In this document: positions 8,693-19,200 of the stretch, piece after piece
Layout of the letters: every line of letters starts with the position of its first letter
Position numbering within the stretch: position 1 is the first letter of the stretch
Source of the DNA: JBEBVQ01 sp037190845
GTDB lineage: Bacteria > Bacteroidota > Bacteroidia > Chitinophagales > Chitinophagaceae
Assembly: GCA_037190845.1 (NCBI GenBank)
Contig: JBBCJI010000006.1
Location: forward strand, 1-64,000
Direction of reading: 5' to 3'
Length of the DNA: 64,000 nt
The notes under the pieces: generated by a model
The model's input: only the letters and a program-made list of their open reading frames with translations
Database searches by the model: none
Told to the model about the DNA's origin: nothing
Made by a program: the position numbers and the translations under genes

Positions 8693-9949
8693 TCAGGAAA
8701 CAGCATTTTTCTGATCAATATACCGTGCAAGCGCCTGGATATTTTTTTCATGGTTTTTAACAAAAGGATTGCTCTCATCCCATACATAACCGGCAAGCAC
8801 AGAGCATATCTGTGCCATGATCTCCTGGTCCGGGTTTTCGGCGAAAAACACTTTATACAGTGTTCCATCATACCAACTGTTCACATAGGTGCGGAATACA
8901 TCCACCCCCCGCTGCATTTGCTTCATATAATCTTCCATCCAGTCTACCTGCTCACCTTTCAGGTGACGTATGACCAGGTTAGCCGCCTTTTGGGCAGAAA
9001 CAGACGCAAGCGTCACGCCCGACGAGAATACCGGATCCAGAAACTCGGTCACATTTCCGGTCAGCACAAAACCATTGCCGAAAAACGTTTCTGTCGTAGC
9101 GCTCCATCCCTGAAGTACCCTGGGTTCCCATAATAATTCGCTATCCTTAAACCGGTCCGCCAGATCAGGCTCTGTAGCCAACATTTTCCTGTATTGTGCT
9201 GTTATATCACCTGCATCTGTAAATTGTTCAAAAAATTCCGGATCACCCACAAATCCCAGGGAAGTATTTCCGTTTGAGAATGGGATTACCCAGACCCAGG
9301 TACGGGGATTATGCACATAAATCGAAATCCGGTCTGGCAGTGCTGCATTCCTGTCGTACCTGTAAGGATCCGTCATGTGGCAAAAGAATGCTTTACGGGT
9401 ATACTGCCCGGAAACCTTATCCAGCCCGAAAAGCCGGGGAATCACACGACCGTAGCCGCTGCCATCAAGAATAAAACGTGCATGGATCTCTTCTCTATGG
9501 CCATCAGCCGTAGTTACCGTTGTCACAGAGGAACCGTCATCGGCGATCTTTATACCGGTTACTTCCATTTCATATTGCAGCGGAATACCCATCCGCTCAC
9601 ATTCATCGGCCAGCACTTTATCAAACTCTGCACGGGGCACCTGCCAGGTCCAGTTCCATCCGGGTGTATACTGCCAGGCAAATTCAAAGTCATACACTTC
9701 ATTATTGCGGACGAATTTGGCGCCGTTTTTCTGCTGGAAGCCTTTTGCTTTTACAGCCTCAAGGAATCCGGCTTCTTCGAGCGCCTCCATGCACCGGGGT
9801 AGCAGGCTTTCCCCGATCACAAAACGGGGAAACCGCATCTTTTCAACGATCTGCACATCCAGTCCTGCCTGGTGCATAATGGATGCAGCAATTGTTCCGG
9901 ACGGGCCGGCGCCGATCACCAGTACGTCCACTTGTTTTTTAATACTCAT
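8693..9949 (-). CDS. FAD-dependent oxidoreductase, monooxygenase/halogenase-like (pigment cluster)
   Basis: A 418-residue group A flavoprotein. The FAD-binding VIGAGPSG lies near residues 13-20, the DGSGYGR block near 165 and the second FAD motif in GFVLTGNVTEFLDPVFSSG near 290. The stretch WVWVIPF (about residue 217) matches the WxWxIP signature of flavin-dependent halogenases and their hydroxylase relatives. In flexirubin-type pathways such enzymes modify the aromatic ring (hydroxylation or chlorination); which applies here cannot be decided from sequence. The start at 9949 (MSIKKQVDVL) places the Rossmann motif as in relatives; an in-frame ATG at 9970 is possible. It sits 42 nt after the methyltransferase gene. 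Confidence 0.8.
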   Translation of the reverse strand: MSIKKQVDVLVIGAGPSGTIAASIMHQAGLDVQIVEKMRFPRFVIGESLLPRCMEALEEAGFLEAVKAKGFQQKNGAKFVRNNEVYDFEFAWQYTPGWNWTWQVPRAEFDKVLADECERMGIPLQYEMEVTGIKIADDGSSVTTVTTADGHREEIHARFILDGSGYGRVIPRLFGLDKVSGQYTRKAFFCHMTDPYRYDRNAALPDRISIYVHNPRTWVWVIPFSNGNTSLGFVGDPEFFEQFTDAGDITAQYRKMLATEPDLADRFKDSELLWEPRVLQGWSATTETFFGNGFVLTGNVTEFLDPVFSSGVTLASVSAQKAANLVIRHLKGEQVDWMEDYMKQMQRGVDVFRTYVNSWYDGTLYKVFFAENPDQEIMAQICSVLAGYVWDESNPFVKNHEKNIQALARYIDQKNAVS

Positions 9950-9991
9950 AAAAGAGGGGGCATATTTCACTGCCTGATGCAGCCGGTTAAT

Positions 9992-11086
9992 TTATTTTCG
10001 TTTTTTCAGCTCCTGGATCGTATGACTTAATCCTACATCGTCATGCTGCCGCACGATTTCAAAACCTGCCCGGTCAATAAGCTCCGAGAATACACGGCTG
10101 TCGTACATCTGACTGTTGCCATTTGCCATAGCCGTAAAATACAGGGAGGTCATCTGGAGGCTGAATGCCGAAGCTTCGAAACGCTGGCGGTCCCAGAAGG
10201 TCTCATTAACGAATACCCTTCCGCCATCCGGCAGTGCACGGTAACATTTCTCAAGGATGAATACGATTTCATCATCTGCAAAACAATCCAGGAACTGGCT
10301 CATCCAGATCACATCGTAGTCGCCCGGCAATTCGGTTTCCTTACTTAATATATCCTGGGGATGGTATTGCACACGATCCGTAAACCCGGCATCGTCAATA
10401 TTTTTCTTTGCAAGGTTCAGTTGTCCCTGCAGGTCCACCATGCCGATCTGTACATCCGGGTTGTATTCCAGGCACTGCAGCGACCATTTACCGGTATTAC
10501 AGCCGATATCAAGGAGCTTTTTGGGGTTATGCGCAAATACGATCGGCAACGCTTCCGGAAAGGCATTATCGGAATAGTAGTGGTCAAAAGCATACCAGCT
10601 CGGTCCGGCTTTTCCGGGCAGTTTAAACAGGCCCTGGTATATGGTATCCCAGTCGCCCAAATGTCGCAACCCTCTTGGCTTGCCATCTCTCAATGAAGCT
10701 TCCATATCCTGTGCGCCGTCATAGCATACATCCCGCATGAAGTCGGTATTGACGCGGGTCATGGGATGGTTCAGGAAAAAATGCCCGAGCTTGGACAAAA
10801 AATAACGCCCGTCGCGACGGTATACCAATTTGATACCCAGACCTGCTTCCAGCAGCACACGGACCGCATAGCGCGAAAGGTCCACTTTTTCCGTCACGGC
10901 ATCGAGCGTAATACCATCCTGTCTTGCATTTTCGACTTCGGTAAGTATACCGGAGTCGCGGAGCAAAACGGAAGCCTGGAATACATAGGGTGCAAATGCG
11001 ATGAACTGAGCCTGCGAAATAGCTTCGAGCGCGCTCATCTTATCATCTTCAAACAATACTTTTCTTTGTGTGGGCGTTTCTGTCAT
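9992..11086 (-). CDS. SAM-dependent O-methyltransferase-like protein (pigment cluster)
   Basis: A 364-residue class I methyltransferase. Residues 1-110 look like the winged-helix dimerisation domain of plant- and polyketide-type O-methyltransferases (VLLEAGLGIKLVYRRDGRYFLS). The SAM-binding motif I is LLDIGCNTGKW near residues 190-200, followed by MVDLQGQL (motif II) and VIWMSQFLDCF (motif IV). It is the first gene of the minus-strand run that continues with the FAD enzyme and three ketosynthase-like genes, so it probably methylates the aromatic head group of the product. It could also act on an unrelated aromatic substrate. Confidence 0.8.
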   Translation of the reverse strand: MTETPTQRKVLFEDDKMSALEAISQAQFIAFAPYVFQASVLLRDSGILTEVENARQDGITLDAVTEKVDLSRYAVRVLLEAGLGIKLVYRRDGRYFLSKLGHFFLNHPMTRVNTDFMRDVCYDGAQDMEASLRDGKPRGLRHLGDWDTIYQGLFKLPGKAGPSWYAFDHYYSDNAFPEALPIVFAHNPKKLLDIGCNTGKWSLQCLEYNPDVQIGMVDLQGQLNLAKKNIDDAGFTDRVQYHPQDILSKETELPGDYDVIWMSQFLDCFADDEIVFILEKCYRALPDGGRVFVNETFWDRQRFEASAFSLQMTSLYFTAMANGNSQMYDSRVFSELIDRAGFEIVRQHDDVGLSHTIQELKKRK

Positions 11087-11180
11087 TGAAAATAAATAAG
11101 GTTCTGATCTCTATGAGGTAGCAAACTGCGTGCAAGTTAATGAAATGTGTTTAATACAACAGGATGTGTTTGATGTGGGA

Positions 11181-11234
11181 GATGTGACAGATGTGTTTTC
11201 ATGGGGCTATCACATCAAACACATCTGTCACATC
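11181..11234. terminator. GATGTG-type hairpin after the subtilase gene
   Basis: A perfect 18-bp inverted repeat (11181-11198 with 11217-11234) of the sequence GATGTGACAGATGTGTTT lies immediately downstream of the minus-strand subtilase gene and upstream of the methyltransferase gene. It separates the two transcription units. Confidence 0.55.
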
Positions 11235-11246
11235 CCACACATACCT

Positions 11247-13541
11247 CTACTCTACCGACATTTTGATATGCACACTTCCCGACTTTGATGCGATACGGGC
11301 GATATAAGTTCCGGCAGGCAGGCTGCTTACGTCCACCTGTTCGCGATTCATGCCGGGATGTACCTGCCATGATGTTCCGGTAACCACACGTCCTGTAATG
11401 TCCTGTATGATCAACTGCAGTTGTTCCGCACGATGCCCTGTATATTCGATGGTAAAGAAGCCACTGGCAGGATTGGGATACAGTACGCAATCCAGTTTTT
11501 CCCCGCTGAAAGTGTATACGCCATTTTGCTGTGCGGCACGTTTTACCGCAGCATACGCATTGATCTTGCCATGTCCCCAGGTATTATTTCCAGTCGCAGG
11601 TATCGTGCCGGTATTAGCATCCGTTATAGCCGTTTCTTTTATAATCCCGATGACTTCTTCCGGTGTAAGCCGCGGATTAGCCTGCAGCATCAGGGCCACA
11701 ATACCCGAAGCTACGGGCGCCGATGCAGATGTCCCTATAAATTCACCGAAATAATATTTCTTACCCGAAACAGGATGGGTAAATTCACTGATTACATTCG
11801 AATTCGAAGACCCTGTGGGTGTATAGGCCAGGTCGTGCGAGTTCACTGCAGTGGCGAGCGTCAATCCCGGAGCCGCTATATCCGGCTTTATGCGACCATC
11901 AGCCATAGGGCCGCGACTGGAGAACGGTGCAATATTACCCACAGTAACATAACCACTATAACTGCGTGGGAAGTTATTGACATCCCTGTATCCTGTCTTT
12001 GAGGCATAGGCGCCAACCAGCAATACCGAACCTGCGCTACCCATATCGCTCACCGTATGTGTATTATCACCGGATGTAGCCCAGGATTGCCCGCCCTTGC
12101 TGAAAATACTCGAGTAGCGGTCAATATAACCATAGAAGTAATATTCGTTCCACATATGCACAAGTCCGTCCGTACCGGTGACTGAAACGCATGCATCATC
12201 GTCTGTCTTGTTATGCACCACCACCGTCAGTCTGGGCTTACCATTAAATTCCGACGGAGACCCAATAAATTCAATAAAGCAGGTATCCAATCCATTGGCG
12301 CTGATCAGGAACGTATCTTTTATACCATCCACGGTGCATAAGACATCTGTATGATTCCCTGCCACACCATTGTCATAGAGGGATAACGAGGCACAAAAAG
12401 CCTTGCCCGGTTCTCCCCATATATCCACCCAGGTACGTTTGTAGTCATTTCCGGGAGATGTCGTCGCTGTCGGTATAAATTTCAAAAAGGTATGTACAAC
12501 CGTATCAGTGGCAGTAAATGTTTTCTGCAGATGAATGCTGTCTGTACCGTCATTACCGGCGCTCATGATAATTATTTTCCCGGCATCAGACAGGCTGTCG
12601 CAGGCCTCGTTAAATAAGGTGCTGCCGTCGTGCGGGCCGGAATGAGACCCCCAGCTTATATTGACCACTGCCGGCTTTTCAACCGCATCTGCATAGTTAA
12701 AAATATAGTTAATACCATCTACGAAATCGGAGAAACCTCCCTGGCGCCATTGCTCTGCGATCAGCTCCCGCCTCACACCGACAAATACCAGCTCCGATTC
12801 ATAAGCAACGCCCCGGCAACGGGTTGCGGTCGTACCTCCGTAACCGGAGCCGGCGGCAATACCTGCTACGCCTGTGCCATGGGTCTGCACATTATTATCC
12901 GTACCCTGCGCCTGCAGGCTGGCTGCGTCCGTCAGCTCATGTCCGTAGGCAAAGCCGGCAGGTGGCGTACCGGTCGTATTCAGCTCCCAGGATCTTTTAA
13001 TACGGTATTCATTACCGAGCGTATCAAAAAATGTGGGATGATTATAATCAAACCCGAAATCTATTACCCCCATTACCACATCCTTCCCGGTAAATGCCTG
13101 GGGCAAATCGTAACCCATATGTACCGAATCAGTACGGGTTGTCCTCCTGGCTGCATCCATATACGGGAAGACCGGCTCGTCGAGCTGGATATACGAAATG
13201 CCGGGGATCCGGGTATAGGCAACCACCTGATCTACCGGCACAAGTATGGTCCAGATATTCCCGGCACGGGTACCTACTACAGCGCCTATCTGATCCAGTG
13301 CCTCCTGCGCTGCGGAGACATTACCGATCTTCGCCAGCGAGGCTATGGTGACGCGGCCGTCTGGCAGCCTTTTATAAATATAACCTTCCCGTTGTATCTC
13401 CCCTGCCGGCTGCTCTTTTCCTGTTTCATACAGGTATTTGCGCGTGTGGGGAGATAATCCCGGTGTGTTTGGGTTCAGGTCCTGGGCTGTTACCGGATTT
13501 GTCAGCCAGGCTGTTACCAACAATAAGTACAGTTTTTTCAT
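11247..13541 (-). CDS. Secreted S8 family (subtilisin-like) serine peptidase with T9SS type A sorting domain
   Basis: A 764-residue exported subtilase. A signal peptide (MKKLYLLLVTAWLTNPVTAQ) is followed by a propeptide-like region to about 110. The catalytic Asp lies in GVIDFGFDYNHP (near 160), His in QTHGTGVAGIAAGSG (near 220) and Ser in GTSASAPVASG (near 603). The large spacing between His and Ser reflects an inserted beta-rich domain (about 330-480). The last ~75 residues (LYPNPASGFFTIEY ... LPAGTYIARIASKSG) are a type A sorting domain, so the enzyme should cross the outer membrane by T9SS and be cell-surface-bound or released. DFGFD instead of the common DTGID is a variant seen in related subtilases. 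A GATGTG hairpin follows. Confidence 0.92.
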   Translation of the reverse strand: MKKLYLLLVTAWLTNPVTAQDLNPNTPGLSPHTRKYLYETGKEQPAGEIQREGYIYKRLPDGRVTIASLAKIGNVSAAQEALDQIGAVVGTRAGNIWTILVPVDQVVAYTRIPGISYIQLDEPVFPYMDAARRTTRTDSVHMGYDLPQAFTGKDVVMGVIDFGFDYNHPTFFDTLGNEYRIKRSWELNTTGTPPAGFAYGHELTDAASLQAQGTDNNVQTHGTGVAGIAAGSGYGGTTATRCRGVAYESELVFVGVRRELIAEQWRQGGFSDFVDGINYIFNYADAVEKPAVVNISWGSHSGPHDGSTLFNEACDSLSDAGKIIIMSAGNDGTDSIHLQKTFTATDTVVHTFLKFIPTATTSPGNDYKRTWVDIWGEPGKAFCASLSLYDNGVAGNHTDVLCTVDGIKDTFLISANGLDTCFIEFIGSPSEFNGKPRLTVVVHNKTDDDACVSVTGTDGLVHMWNEYYFYGYIDRYSSIFSKGGQSWATSGDNTHTVSDMGSAGSVLLVGAYASKTGYRDVNNFPRSYSGYVTVGNIAPFSSRGPMADGRIKPDIAAPGLTLATAVNSHDLAYTPTGSSNSNVISEFTHPVSGKKYYFGEFIGTSASAPVASGIVALMLQANPRLTPEEVIGIIKETAITDANTGTIPATGNNTWGHGKINAYAAVKRAAQQNGVYTFSGEKLDCVLYPNPASGFFTIEYTGHRAEQLQLIIQDITGRVVTGTSWQVHPGMNREQVDVSSLPAGTYIARIASKSGSVHIKMSVE

Positions 13542-13891
13542 TGCTGCTCCGCTTGATATAATTTAAACCGGAGACACCTCCGGATGCGGATGCTAATATA
13601 ACATATTTCCGGCAGTAGTATCATCCGGGTAATATAAGCCACTTAGCTAATGTGCTGATCACTGTTGTCCGGAGAAAATACACAATTAAATAATTGAGGA
13701 ATAAGATTACCTGATGACAGTCTTCCTGTGTTGCCTTATTAAGAGCACGTTCGCACAAAAAAGCCTGTCATCCCGGGCTTGACCCGGGATCGTCTTGTAT
13801 TAAGACGTGTATCATTAAGTATCGTATCACTTCAGACGATTGCGGCTCGGGGGCCGCAATGACATCCCTTTATGAGTGATTAGCTCATTGG
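13542..13891. other. Intergenic gap with interspersed repeat
   Basis: About 350 bases between two minus-strand T9SS genes. It holds the repeat at 13767-13863 and, in the part nearest the subtilase start, AT-rich sequence suitable for its promoter. No gene is visible. Confidence 0.55.
13767..13863. repeat. GTCATCCCGGGCTTGACCCG interspersed repeat
   Basis: An element with GTCAT/ATGAC ends, an internal dyad CCCGGGcttgaCCCGGG, a second pair of arms CGTCT/AGACG and a GC-rich end hairpin (TGCGGCTCGGGGGCCGCA). A second member at 30038-30166 has the same order of parts with compensating changes (GCCGGAcTTGATCCGGC). Confidence 0.6.
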
Positions 13892-15868
13892 CTAATCTTT
13901 TACCAGCTTCCGTACCATTGCTTGGTCGCCATCAAACACCTGCAAAATATACACACCCGGAGGCAGGTGGCCGGTAAACAAATCATAGTCATGCACACCA
14001 GTCTGTAACTGCATTTCCTGTCCCCCAACCAAACGTCCATTCATATCCATAATACGGAATGTTGCTGTACGTCCCCCTGTATGTTGCAGCCGGACATACA
14101 CATGATCATGCACCGGGTTGGGATACACTGAAACTATTTCCGGCTGTATTATACCGGCAACTGCAGAGGGTGCAGGAAAATCAACCGTCGCTGAATCCGT
14201 AATGCCGATACCCAGATTGTAATAGTTGCCTGAAGGGGTATACGTCTTCCTGGCCGGACGTACCATATAATACCACAATCCGTCCGTACCCACTGTATCC
14301 GGGAAGCTGGTTACGGCTATAAGCGGGGATATCACTTCATACCTGCCGTAACGGCTACCCGACCGGTAGACATAATACCCGTCTACGCCGGCATCGGGCG
14401 ATGACGCCCAGGACACTACCGCACCCTGACCAGGCGTGGTTGCAATGGTCAGGCCAGCGGCAGGTTGTATATAATCGGTACGAAGCGTAAGATCTCCCAT
14501 CAGTGCTATATGGACGCCCCTTGCGCCAAATCCGGTTACATAACCGGCCACTGCGGAATTATTATTCTGAGAGACCCGGGTGCTGTACCCGATATGCTCA
14601 CCCAGCGCCATATGGTGCATATGCCAACTGGGACGGGCTGCCCAGCAGGACGTAAGCGCCGGCGTTTCAGCACACAGCGGCGCCCGCAGGAAATTATTCT
14701 GGGAATCCCAGTCGCCGAAATAACTGCCAAACAGCATTGTAAAAATACCATTCACATGTTTCGTTGAGAAATCATTGGTATTACCAATTCCACCTGCACT
14801 TGTATATGTTCCTCCGCCACAACCGTATGCCCATTGGAAAGAAGAATCGTTCAATGAATTGATAAAGTCCACCTCATGTATCTGATCACGTCCGGTAAGC
14901 GGAGGGAAATTACGCCATCCGTTAGCCGCAAAAGCTTCCGGATAGCTCGACACGCTAAAATTATTATCAATCAAAGCCCTGCGTACAATGTCCAGTGAAT
15001 CCATTTTATACCGGTGGAGGCGATTGAGATAGGATTGCATCAGTTGCACCTCTGTTTTACCAAAGGCAGGCATGTTATGAAAATCAATACGGCTTACCTG
15101 CAGATCAACGGAAGCCGGCAGATAAGACTGGTCCCATTTACCGTCGCCGGGTATATTATGATTACGGGCTTGCGCTGCAGTTGTGTTATTCACGGAAGCA
15201 TCTGTCCAGCCACCGGCAAGGCTGCCATAATAAACATCCGCCGGCCAGGCGCCTACATGGTCGGCATGACCATCGGGGTTCAGACTGCCACTGTACGGCA
15301 CGGTTATATGTCCCAGGAGCAGCACAGCCTCCAGTTCGGGATTGGCCTGCCGTGTATCACGGATCAGCGTATGCACATCGGTATGTGGTAACGTACGCGC
15401 TACATCCCGGCGGATCAGTTGCCAGCCGTCGCCACTGATATCTTCCATCAGTTGTGCGAGTTCCGTCTTGCAGGAGTCGGTAAACAAGCTATCTACCAGC
15501 AGCAGCAGCGCCCCCCTGTTATGGATGGGCGGTGCGGCAATACCGGCATACACATATCCATAAGCTGTTACGGAACCACCGCTTTTCACCACCCGGTATT
15601 CATAAGCCGTATCAGCAGAAACATTATTATCCGTATAAAAAGTATCTGTTCCGGATGCCAGCGCGGTTCCCCAGTTGGCAGCGTCTTTAGCCCGGCGGAA
15701 TACCTGGTACGAGGTAACGGTGTCGTGCGGTTTCCACGAAAGTCGTATCTGTGCGGGGGATTCCTGTACGGCAGCCTGTAGCTGTACAGCGTAGTCGGCA
15801 GGAACCTGGGCACTGACAAGCGCATGTATACATAACCAGGAAGATAAAAAGAGTATAATTTGTTTCAT
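13892..15868 (-). CDS. T9SS type A secreted protein with two FnIII-like domains and a caspase-fold (C25-like) core
   Basis: A 658-residue exported protein. After a signal peptide (MKQIILFLSSWLCIHALVSA) there is a fibronectin type III-like domain (about 30-105; SWKPHDTVTSYQVFRRA). Residues ~115-420 read like the alpha/beta core of gingipain-type C25 peptidases: GALLLLVDSLFTDSCKTELAQ, ELEAVLLLGHITVPYSG (possible catalytic His), DGHADHVGAWPADVYYG and FQWAYGCGGGTYTSAGG (possible catalytic Cys). A second FnIII-like domain (about 465-550) and a type A sorting domain (VYPNPVHDHVYVRL ... LPPGVYILQVFDG) end the protein. Peptidase activity is inferred from fold resemblance only; it may be an inactive relative. 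Confidence 0.7.
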   Translation of the reverse strand: MKQIILFLSSWLCIHALVSAQVPADYAVQLQAAVQESPAQIRLSWKPHDTVTSYQVFRRAKDAANWGTALASGTDTFYTDNNVSADTAYEYRVVKSGGSVTAYGYVYAGIAAPPIHNRGALLLLVDSLFTDSCKTELAQLMEDISGDGWQLIRRDVARTLPHTDVHTLIRDTRQANPELEAVLLLGHITVPYSGSLNPDGHADHVGAWPADVYYGSLAGGWTDASVNNTTAAQARNHNIPGDGKWDQSYLPASVDLQVSRIDFHNMPAFGKTEVQLMQSYLNRLHRYKMDSLDIVRRALIDNNFSVSSYPEAFAANGWRNFPPLTGRDQIHEVDFINSLNDSSFQWAYGCGGGTYTSAGGIGNTNDFSTKHVNGIFTMLFGSYFGDWDSQNNFLRAPLCAETPALTSCWAARPSWHMHHMALGEHIGYSTRVSQNNNSAVAGYVTGFGARGVHIALMGDLTLRTDYIQPAAGLTIATTPGQGAVVSWASSPDAGVDGYYVYRSGSRYGRYEVISPLIAVTSFPDTVGTDGLWYYMVRPARKTYTPSGNYYNLGIGITDSATVDFPAPSAVAGIIQPEIVSVYPNPVHDHVYVRLQHTGGRTATFRIMDMNGRLVGGQEMQLQTGVHDYDLFTGHLPPGVYILQVFDGDQAMVRKLVKD

Positions 15869-15953
15869 AGCTTCTACTTATTTAATCCTTTTCCAAAAAT
15901 AAATAAAAATAATGCTAATCAAAATTCAAGGCGCCAGGTGCTACGTATACCGA

Positions 15954-16217
15954 TCATTCACCCTCATATTGTAATTGCTGGTCTTCGGCCGATAGCCGTT
16001 CCCATATGCTCCTTCCCAATCCATCCTTCAACTGCCAGGCCTCTGGAGCGCCCAGGGGCTGTACCGGCGGCATGACCGTGCTGTCCCCCGTGACTTGCGG
16101 GACTACCGGTATCACGACAGGCATTGATATACGGGTAGATTCTTCTGGCTGTCGGAAATATATGGCGCATAACAGCAGGAGGAAGAATATCCCAGCTAAT
16201 AAAAAATATTTTTTCAT
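15954..16217 (-). CDS. Small hypothetical membrane-anchored protein
   Basis: An 87-residue ORF with one N-terminal hydrophobic helix (LLAGIFFLLLLCAIYF) and a polar, proline-rich remainder ending GRSIWERLSAEDQQLQYEGE. It lies 24 nt downstream of the large beta-helix protein gene on the same strand and could be co-transcribed with it. No family recognised. The regular signal-anchor layout and position favour a real gene over chance. Confidence 0.5.
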   Translation of the reverse strand: MKKYFLLAGIFFLLLLCAIYFRQPEESTRISMPVVIPVVPQVTGDSTVMPPVQPLGAPEAWQLKDGLGRSIWERLSAEDQQLQYEGE

Positions 16218-16241
16218 TTATTCCGATTACCGGTCAGATAT

Positions 16242-19200
16242 TTATTCTTTTATAAAATGCAGTACATAGCGTTCCTGGCCGGCATGGAGCCTTATAAAAT
16301 AAGCACCCGGAGCATGTATGGCATCCATACTTACCGGATACGTCAATGCGTCTCCGTCTGCCGGGATCACCTGAGATACGAGCACACGCCCTGTGATATC
16401 CATTATCTCCATCCGGAATTGCCGGATATAATGCGTCTGTGGCCAACTCCCCTTTAGTGTAAAGACACCGTTATTGGGATTGGGATAAAGCGTAAAGAAG
16501 TATCGCGTATCATATGAGCTATATACCCCGGTACCCGTACGATGGATATCCGAAGTTGCAATACATCCATTCGTATCCGTTACGGTAACGGTATATGCAC
16601 CATCTTCCACCGGCGTAAAGCGCCGGTCATTGGCAGCAGGCACTGCGCTCCCGTTCAGATTCCACTGGTATGTTTCGTAATCTCCCGTCGTCAAATCCTG
16701 CCCGTCGGGTATGATTACCGGGGTAGGCAGCGAGTGGACGGTTACAGTTATGGATGCTGTTGTGTCTGCGCAGTTGGCATTGGAGACAATGACCGTATAG
16801 GCGCCCGACCGGCCTGTTGTATACGACGAATCCGTAGCGCCTGCAATCGCGCTGCCATCCTTCTGCCACCGGTATGCAAGCCCTGTATCTGCCGTACCAT
16901 ACAGCATTACCTGTGCTCCCTCACAGAAGGAAGTCGGTCCGCTGGCGGTAATGGTAGCCGTAACAGAGTCTATCGTAGCGCTGACCTTTGTCCGCGGCCC
17001 TTCGCAGGCGCTGCTGACGGCCCACTCATAGAAATATTTGTAGACAGAAGAAGATATCCCTGATGGAATAATCTCCAATGCACCGGAGGGAGCAGCATAG
17101 GGAAATGAAGCCCCGGTAGAGGTATTAAGTGAGTTGATACCGGTCATAGTTGCCGTGATCCGGTAAACACCAGGCTGCAGACTGATATTGACGGGAACTG
17201 TCTCTTCTGAAGGCGTAGCAGATGGAGTAAACTGGTGGGTGGGCCCTGTATGATTCACACCATTTGTCGTATCCCTGATTACAACGGAGATAGAGGCCGT
17301 ACCGGACGGAGCATCATGAGCAGGATACATTTTTACGGAATGTATCGTTACCGGCCTGTATACCTGAAAATACATGCTGTCATGCTGGAGTATATTCCAT
17401 GCTATATTTAGCGTACGGGCTGACGTTGTGGGAGACGGCACTATTTCATTGCCCGGTGCGCCGGATGCAGATACATAATAATCTCTTGTTTCGGTAAGGA
17501 ATGGCGTAGCGAAGCTGGCGCCGGTGTACAGGATGGTATCGCTCGAAACGGAATGATACCAGCGCACATCATTGCCCTGTGCTGCCGTAGCCTGCAGTGT
17601 CACTGCGCCGGCGCCGCAATGTACGCCCGGCGTTACGGAAGCAATCTGGGGTGTTGGGTATACAGTAATGTTCACCCCGGACGTTACCACGCTGTCGTTA
17701 CTACTGCCGCAAGTGAAAAGGGCGGCACGGAAAGCGCTGTTCCCTGTCAGCGGACCCGTCGTATACCTGCTGCTGTCCGTACCGGGAACATCTGTCCAGT
17801 TACCGGTACCACCATCCTGTTGCCAACGGATCTCCATACCCTGCGGTACCGGTGATACCCGCAGAGGTACCGATCCGCCGGCGCACACTTCTGTATACCG
17901 GGCTGAAACCGTAAACTGCGGAGACTGGATACGATAACCGTTACTTACCGGCAGCGCCGTCAGCGGACCTGCTGCAGGTTCCAGATTAACACTGACCGCA
18001 CAATAGCCAGTCGCCAGCCCTCCCGACTGTATACCAACATTCGGCGTGGCAACACTGTCCTGCGCGGCAATAAAGTAAACGATGGAATCACCTGCGGCAA
18101 CCGGTGTCTGCAGCAGCGCATAATTCATCTGGAAAGTAAATACCGGTCCGTTACCGGAAGCCTCTGCATATTTCCATCCGTTGAATGATACATTATTATC
18201 TGCAGGATAATAACCAAAAGTGTCTCTTTCCACGGCTTTACGGTAATAGATGCGCGGACGGGTACCACTACCGACGGCCACTCCGCTGGGATCTGTTATT
18301 GTTGCCTGAAGCACCGGAGCTTGCGTAAGACAATAGATGCGGGAAGGCAACGGCGTATAACTGACAGAAGGCGGTGTAACATCTGCAAGCACACCGGCAA
18401 ACTCCAACGCACCTGCATCCGGTGTAGCGGATCTTGTAACACCTGCATAATCTGCCGTCACCTGAGGATCACTGGTAGCAACACCCAGACTTTTAGCATA
18501 AGAAGCGCCCGATGGGATCCATGTACCAGGAGCAGTACCGGACGTCAGATTGTTTTCCGTAAAGGAACCCTGTTCTGCGCCAGTGAAAGATTTGTATTCG
18601 GATAATCCGCAGGTAGTGTTAAAGAGCGGATCATTCCGTAGGCTGTATGCATTTACCGGGGGCGCTGCGGGTGTCCCTTCTACATAAATAAAACAACTGT
18701 CTGTGGTTGGCACATAGTATATATTTCCATTGCTGGACGGTAACAAATCTCCTGAAAACACACCCTGTACCCCGTCAGCCCTGCGTATCGCAGCCGTGAA
18801 GCCACCACCGGAGGGTACAACATTCACATTAATGATATTGTTGCGAATATCTGCCTTCAGCCGGCCACTGGGATTTCCTGCAAAACGGATTCCTGTAATG
18901 CCCAGATCACCGCTTGTCGTGAGATTTCCAAAACGGATCGTGTTATGATATATCCGGAAGACGGACATATGGTTGAGAAATCCCGCTGCAGCGGAAGTAT
19001 CCATATATATCCCGGCAATATGGTCTTTACCACTATAGGAAGGTCCTACATGAAAATCGCTGATGAAATTGTTATAAATTCTTATCGTTCCGTCAACACC
19101 GGGGAAATACAGCCCATAAAGGCTGCCGCTGGCGCCCTGCACATAAAGGTTACTGAAATTATTGTTGTATATGGCTGCAGGGGTAGTGGCTGCAAATAAA

